From Selenomonadaceae bacterium (GTDB taxonomy: Bacteria; Bacillota; Negativicutes; Selenomonadales; Selenomonadaceae): a stretch of DNA of 9,791 bases. The stretch covers positions 1 to 9,791 of the forward strand of contig JAFXOC010000387.1 of the NCBI GenBank assembly GCA_017529085.1. The letters are read 5' to 3'. The translations under genes and the position numbers were made by a program. Below, in pieces: positions 6,160 through 9,791 of this stretch. The notes beneath the pieces are model-generated. The model was given only the letters and a program-made list of their open reading frames with translations, had not been told where the DNA came from and did no database searches. Position 1 is the first letter of the stretch. The number at the start of each line of letters is the position of its first letter.

Positions 6160-6723
6160 TAAACGGTATAGTTTGTTTTGCTTAGAAAATGAATGCGTTT
6201 GACTTGGGGACAAGGAATCTCATCGGTTCTTTTAGCATTTTTGCGCCGCAAAAAAACGCTTCATATATGGCGATATTTTGTATCGCAAAGCGTAGACGGC
6301 GTTTTCTTGGAGAAATCCATCTTGTACGCCAAGACCGCGGCTTTATGCGGAGCGAAGTTTCATACGGAAACACAAGCGAACCCGTATTATAAAAAATAAC
6401 AAACGGGAATTTGTAGGCGAATAGTTTTACGCCAAAATTTTCATCATTAAATGGTTGGACATTTGATGATAAATTGCGTTCAGAAATTTTGTTTTTGTTT
6501 AATTATTTTTCGTAACCCTTTTGAACTAATTGTTTGCATTACGAAAGAAAACACGGCGAATGTGCCTATTACGGGCAGGGTTGAGATTGGAACTGTTTTA
6601 GATATTTATTTAAAAAATGTGGGCTTACTGTGTAAGGAGTTTTTGAACTTCTTTCTCAGGTCGATTGAGACTCAACCCATGACATGGAAGTCGAGTATAT
6701 CAGATTGCAGGAGGCGGGAAATT
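6160..6723 (+). other. 564-bp non-coding leader upstream of pseB, function unknown
   Basis: I find no protein family here. Short open frames in both directions give low-complexity, unlike-protein translations. Several local hairpins are visible: TTTTTGC/GCAAAAA around 6240, GCGATA/TATCGC around 6269-6286, CCGC/GCGG around 6337-6352, and CCCGT/ACGGG around 6380-6406, suggesting a structured RNA leader in the 6230-6430 part. I see no convincing promoter. The pseB frame is open back to 6451 but has no recognisable upstream domain. An excellent ribosome site at 6709-6714 ends the region. Confidence 0.5.
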
Positions 6724-7707
6724 TTGTTTAACGACAAATCAGTTTTAGTAACGGGCGGTACGGGGTCATTCGGTAAAAAATTTATAGAAATTTTATTAAA
6801 AAAATATAAGCCCAAACGTTTAATCGTGTATTCGCGTGATGAGATGAAGCAGTTTGAAATGCAACAGAAATTCGACGATTCATGTATGCGTTATTTTTTA
6901 GGCGATGTCAGGGACAGCGAGCGTCTGAAGCGAGCCATGTATCAGGTTGATTATGTGGTGCACGCGGCGGCAATAAAACAAGTGCCTGCCGCAGAATACA
7001 ACCCCATGGAATGTATTAAAACAAACATTCACGGAGCGCAGAATGTGATTAACGCCGCCATTGAGTGCGGCGTAAAAAAGATAATCGCCTTATCTACCGA
7101 TAAAGCGGCAAATCCCGTGAATTTATACGGCGCAACGAAACTTTGCTCCGATAAACTTTTTACGGCGGCAAACAATTACGTCGGATTTCGGGAAACGAGA
7201 TTTTCCGTGGTTCGTTACGGGAATGTGGTGGGTTCTAGAGGTTCTGTTGTGCCGTTTTTTAAAAAATTAAAGGACGAAGGCGCTGAATTTCTCCCAATAA
7301 CAGACGAACGCATGACTAGATTTTGGTTGAAGTTGGAAGATGCCGTCGAATTTGTGTTCAAGAGTTTTCAACGTATGTACGGCGGAGAGATTTTTATACC
7401 GAAGTTGCCGTCTATGCGTATAATGGATCTTGCCAAAGCCATTGCGCCAGAGTTGCCGACAAAGGTTATCGGAATAAGACCCGGTGAGAAACTTCACGAA
7501 GTTATGTGTCCTTCGGATATTTACTACGATACAATAGAATTTGAAGATCACTTTGTAATTAAGCCATCGGTGAGATTTTGCGGAGCAGATTATGAAACAG
7601 ACGCCTTAGGAGATAAGGGACATCCCGTGCCGGACGGTTTCGATTACAATTCCGGCAATAATCCGCATTTCCTTACGGTGGAAGAATTGAGGGCAATGAA
7701 CCCATAA
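6724..7707 (+). CDS. pseB: UDP-N-acetylglucosamine 4,6-dehydratase (inverting)
   Basis: First step of pseudaminic acid synthesis: UDP-GlcNAc is dehydrated at C4/C6 and epimerised at C5 in the cytosol. I chose the TTG at 6724 (327 residues) because AGGAGG lies 9 bases upstream and the protein then begins MFNDKSVLVTGG, as PseB homologues do; the frame is open further upstream (ATG at 6451) but that part shows no homology. Seen: the NAD(P)-binding glycine motif GGTGSFG at 11-17, the SDR-type active site S124-T125-D126-K127 and Y135-xxx-K139 in the NLYGATK context, RYGNVVGSRGSV, and the C-terminal RPGEKLHEVM typical of this class. The length is normal. It is first in a rightward unit with pseC and pseF. 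No promoter is visible close by; expression may depend on the invertible promoter upstream. Confidence 0.95.
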   Translation: MFNDKSVLVTGGTGSFGKKFIEILLKKYKPKRLIVYSRDEMKQFEMQQKFDDSCMRYFLGDVRDSERLKRAMYQVDYVVHAAAIKQVPAAEYNPMECIKTNIHGAQNVINAAIECGVKKIIALSTDKAANPVNLYGATKLCSDKLFTAANNYVGFRETRFSVVRYGNVVGSRGSVVPFFKKLKDEGAEFLPITDERMTRFWLKLEDAVEFVFKSFQRMYGGEIFIPKLPSMRIMDLAKAIAPELPTKVIGIRPGEKLHEVMCPSDIYYDTIEFEDHFVIKPSVRFCGADYETDALGDKGHPVPDGFDYNSGNNPHFLTVEELRAMNP

Positions 7708-7747
7708 AAGCTGTGGCTGCGATATTTGTAGTAGAAACGGAGAATTT

Positions 7748-8052
7748 ATGAATAATATAGGACTGCAAAACTTTTAAACTATGAAGTGCTGACTTGGGAA
7801 TTATACGATGGCGCTAATAATCCGTTGAATCCGACTGGGCTGATGATTATTAAGAAAAATCAAGATGCGAATATACAAAAAAATAATTATGAGATTGATT
7901 TTTCGTGTCCCGTTACGCATAAACCATTGAAGCTAGTTGGAAACGCTTATTACTCGGAAGAAAGCATGTTGGCGTATCCGATTTTAAACGGTGTGCCGCT
8001 TTTGATGAAAGAATATGCGGTGGTTGCGACGAAAATGCCGCGTTATTTTTAA
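7748..8052 (+). pseudogene. small Trm112/UPF0434-like protein with an apparent one-base frameshift
   Basis: ATG at 7748 with GGAG five bases upstream starts MNNIGLQNF and then meets TAA at 7775. Going back one base in the T run at 7772-7775 continues as LNYEVLTWELYDG through to a stop at 8050-8052, about 100 residues in all. The shifted frame alone can start at a GTG at 7786, which has no good ribosome site. The C-terminal part carries FSCPVTHKPLK and, after about 20 residues, LAYPILNGVPLL, which is the pattern of the short Trm112/YcaR (UPF0434) domain, although only one of the usual cysteines is present. It lies between pseB and pseC, 13 bases before the latter. A role in the sugar pathway is not known. 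The break could be a real mutation, a sequence error or, less likely, recoding. Confidence 0.6.
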
Positions 8053-8065
8053 TAGGGATGAGATT

Positions 8066-9223
8066 ATGATTTATTATGGCAAGCAAAGCATAAGCGAAGG
8101 CGATATACAAAACGTGATCGATGTCCTTCGTTCTGCTTTTATCACACAAGGTCCGATGATTGAACGTTTTGAAGGGAAAGTCGCCGATTATTGCGGCGCG
8201 AAATACGCCGTCGCTGTGACAAACGCTACTTCTGCTTTACATATAGCTTGCCTTGCCGCAAATTTGGGCGATGGCGACTGCCTTTGGACAAGCCCCGTAA
8301 CTTTTGTGGCTTCCGCAAACTGCGGCAGGTACTGCGGCGCGAATGTGGATTTTGTGGATATAAATCCTAAAACTTACAATATGGACGCATTAGCTTTGGA
8401 AAAAAAGCTTCGAGAGTCGAAGAAGGACGGCAGACTTCCAAAGGTCGTAATTCCCGTACATCTTGCGGGGCAAGCATGCGACATGAAGAAAATCCGCAAA
8501 CTTTCCGAAGAAGAAGGATTTTCCGTGATAGAGGATGCGTCTCACGCTCTTGGGGCGGATTACTTAAATAAAAAAGTCGGTTCATGCGAATTTTCGGATA
8601 TGACGGTGTTCAGTTTTCATCCCGTTAAAATCATAACCACCGGAGAGGGCGGCATGATACTCACCAACAACGCCGAAACTTATGAAAAGCTGAAAATGCT
8701 CAGAAGCCACGGCATTACCAGAAATTCGTCGGATATGACGAAAGACAGCGACGGACCTTGGTATTATCAGCAGGTAGAACTTGGTTTCAACTATCGCATG
8801 ACGGACATACAAGCGGCTTTAGGTTACAGTCAAATGGACAGGCTCGATGAGTTTATCCGTCGCAGAAGGTATTTGGCGAAGCGTTACGGCGAGCTTTTGA
8901 AAGGCTTGCCCTTGAAAACCCCGTATGTACCTAATTATGCGAATCCGTCGTGGCATATTTATGTAATAAGGATAGATTTCGACAAAGTAAAGAAAACAAA
9001 AAAACAGATTTTTGAAGAAATGAGGGAAAAGGGTATTGCCCTTAATCTTCACTATATCCCGGTACATACTCAACCTTACTACGAAAAACTGGGGCATAAG
9101 CCCGGGGACTGTCCCGAATCAATAAGGTATTACGAAGAAGCGTTGACGCTTCCGTTGTATTACGATTTGACGGATGAGGAACAGAACTATGTCGCAGAGG
9201 CACTTAGGGATGTGTTGAGTTAA
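8066..9223 (+). CDS. pseC: UDP-4-amino-4,6-dideoxy-beta-L-AltNAc aminotransferase
   Basis: Second step of pseudaminic acid synthesis: a PLP enzyme that transfers an amino group from glutamate to the 4-keto sugar made by PseB. From the ATG at 8066 it has 385 residues, usual for PseC; an upstream in-frame start at 8015 would overlap the preceding gene. The protein opens with MIYYGKQSI and belongs to the DegT/DnrJ/EryC1 fold. Seen: SALHIAC near 56-62, the pyridine-nitrogen aspartate D157 in VIEDASHALGA, and the PLP-binding K188 in FSFHPVKIITTGEGG. GFNYRMTDIQAALG and LHYIPVHTQPYY are typical of the family. A GGGATGAG-like ribosome site precedes the start. The order pseB - small gene - pseC - pseF supports the specific function over other sugar aminotransferases. 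Confidence 0.94.
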   Translation: MIYYGKQSISEGDIQNVIDVLRSAFITQGPMIERFEGKVADYCGAKYAVAVTNATSALHIACLAANLGDGDCLWTSPVTFVASANCGRYCGANVDFVDINPKTYNMDALALEKKLRESKKDGRLPKVVIPVHLAGQACDMKKIRKLSEEEGFSVIEDASHALGADYLNKKVGSCEFSDMTVFSFHPVKIITTGEGGMILTNNAETYEKLKMLRSHGITRNSSDMTKDSDGPWYYQQVELGFNYRMTDIQAALGYSQMDRLDEFIRRRRYLAKRYGELLKGLPLKTPYVPNYANPSWHIYVIRIDFDKVKKTKKQIFEEMREKGIALNLHYIPVHTQPYYEKLGHKPGDCPESIRYYEEALTLPLYYDLTDEEQNYVAEALRDVLS

Positions 9224-9297
9224 ATAGAGATAGTCCGTTCCCGGGTGGCGACGGTACTTGGTTTGTTTTGGAAAAACTGAAAGGTTGAAAGTGAATT

Positions 9298-9791
9298 ATG
9301 CGTAGCATTGCAATTATAACCGCCAGAGGCGGCAGCCAACGAATTCCTAAAAAGAATATCAAGCTTTTTTGCGGTAAGCCTATTATTTCTTATTCAATAA
9401 AAGCTGCGCTTGATTCGGAGTTATTCGACGAAGTTATGGTTTCGACAGACAGCGAAGAAATCGCTTCAGTTGCGAAAGATTGTGGCGCAAAGGTTCCCTT
9501 TATGCGAAGCGAAGCGACTTCCGACGATTACGCGACTACGGCGGACGTATTGAACGAGGTTTTGGCTGAGTACCAAAAACGAGGTCTGGATTTTGATTGG
9601 ATGTGTTGTATTTATCCCACTGCGCCTTTTGTGACGGGGGAGAAGCTCGTAAAGGCTTGGGAATATTTGAACAAAAATAGCGCGGATGCTTTGACTCCCG
9701 TGGTGAAGTTTTCTTATCCGCCTCAGCGTTGTTTCGTTTTGGATGGCTCTTATTTGCGTTATAAATGGCCTGAATACATGCGTTCTAGATC
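9298..9791 (+). CDS. pseF: pseudaminic acid cytidylyltransferase, 3' end outside the window
   Basis: The ATG at 9298 opens a frame that stays open to the window edge (164 residues plus two bases). The start reads MRSIAIITARGGSQRIPKKN, the nucleotide-binding motif (ARGGSxRIPxKN) of CMP-sugar synthetases. Then come GKPIISYSI, VSTDSEEIASVA, and IYPTAPFVTGEKL, which contains the typical YPTAPF segment of the fold. Near the cut is KWPEYMRSRS, resembling the PEY-RSQ segment of PseF. It activates pseudaminic acid to CMP-pseudaminic acid in the cytosol for transfer to flagellin or another acceptor. The ribosome site is weak (AAAGG about 13 bases upstream). The gap of 74 bases after pseC shows no terminator, so co-transcription is likely. 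Other CMP-sialic acid-like synthetases (neuA, legF) are less likely given pseB and pseC. Confidence 0.9.
   Translation, partial: MRSIAIITARGGSQRIPKKNIKLFCGKPIISYSIKAALDSELFDEVMVSTDSEEIASVAKDCGAKVPFMRSEATSDDYATTADVLNEVLAEYQKRGLDFDWMCCIYPTAPFVTGEKLVKAWEYLNKNSADALTPVVKFSYPPQRCFVLDGSYLRYKWPEYMRSR

Noticed and set aside
6182..6392. Overlapping short open frames on both strands (60-68 codons)
   Set aside because: Three frames overlap the same bases, none has a ribosome site or a recognisable family, and the hairpins suggest RNA structure instead.
6451..6723. N-terminal extension of the pseB frame
   Set aside because: No homology or domain is recognisable, it lacks a good ribosome site at 6451, and the PseB-like sequence begins at 6724 after an AGGAGG.
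9224..9297. Possible small gene or terminator between pseC and pseF
   Set aside because: 74 bases without a stable hairpin plus T run and without a supported start; treated as plain spacer.

Overview
The window looks like a chromosomal segment of an anaerobic Bacillota, most likely a Negativicutes (Selenomonas/Sporomusa-like) relative. The left half carries the yybS-gdpP-rplI neighbourhood typical of Bacillota together with a LonC-type protease. The right half carries flagellin-type pseudaminic acid genes. The taxonomic guess is inference from gene content and order; there is no rRNA or other marker here.

Left half (1-5710, all on the minus strand). A promoter at about 5679-5710 reads leftward through four genes: a DUF2232/YybS membrane protein, the c-di-AMP phosphodiesterase GdpP, ribosomal protein bL9 (rplI), and a LonC-family AAA+ protease that runs off the left edge. 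Two unusual intergenic structures lie in this unit. One is a 94-bp cluster of three GC-rich hairpins between gdpP and rplI. The other is a homopurine/homopyrimidine palindrome plus mirror repeat between rplI and lonC, which could form a 23-triad intramolecular triple helix. The Lon protein has a long acidic, Tyr-rich insert with two in-frame 69-70-residue repeats between its AAA+ module and the start of its protease domain.

Centre (5750-6723, no protein gene). A bidirectional hairpin terminator is followed directly by a 360-bp segment bounded by 36-bp inverted repeats with 35/36 identity. Each repeat holds a recombinase-like core of 10-bp arms and an 8-bp spacer. Inside is a near-consensus sigma-A promoter (TTGACA, 17 bp, TAGAAT) that currently points left into the terminator. 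Inverting the segment would point it right, toward the pseudaminic acid genes. I read this as a phase-variable invertible promoter, drawn in its OFF orientation. Four copies of AGCCGTCAAA and a palindrome at the predicted start site are also inside. A leader of about 560 bp of unknown function follows.

Right half (6724-9791, plus strand). The genes are pseB (UDP-GlcNAc 4,6-dehydratase/5-epimerase), a small Trm112/UPF0434-like gene with an apparent one-base frameshift, pseC (PLP aminotransferase) and the start of pseF (CMP-pseudaminic acid synthetase, cut by the window edge). These would supply steps 1, 2 and the final activation of pseudaminic acid, usually used to glycosylate flagellin or decorate the surface. 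A promoter switch in front of them would make that decoration vary between cells. No recombinase gene is visible in the window, so one would have to be encoded elsewhere.
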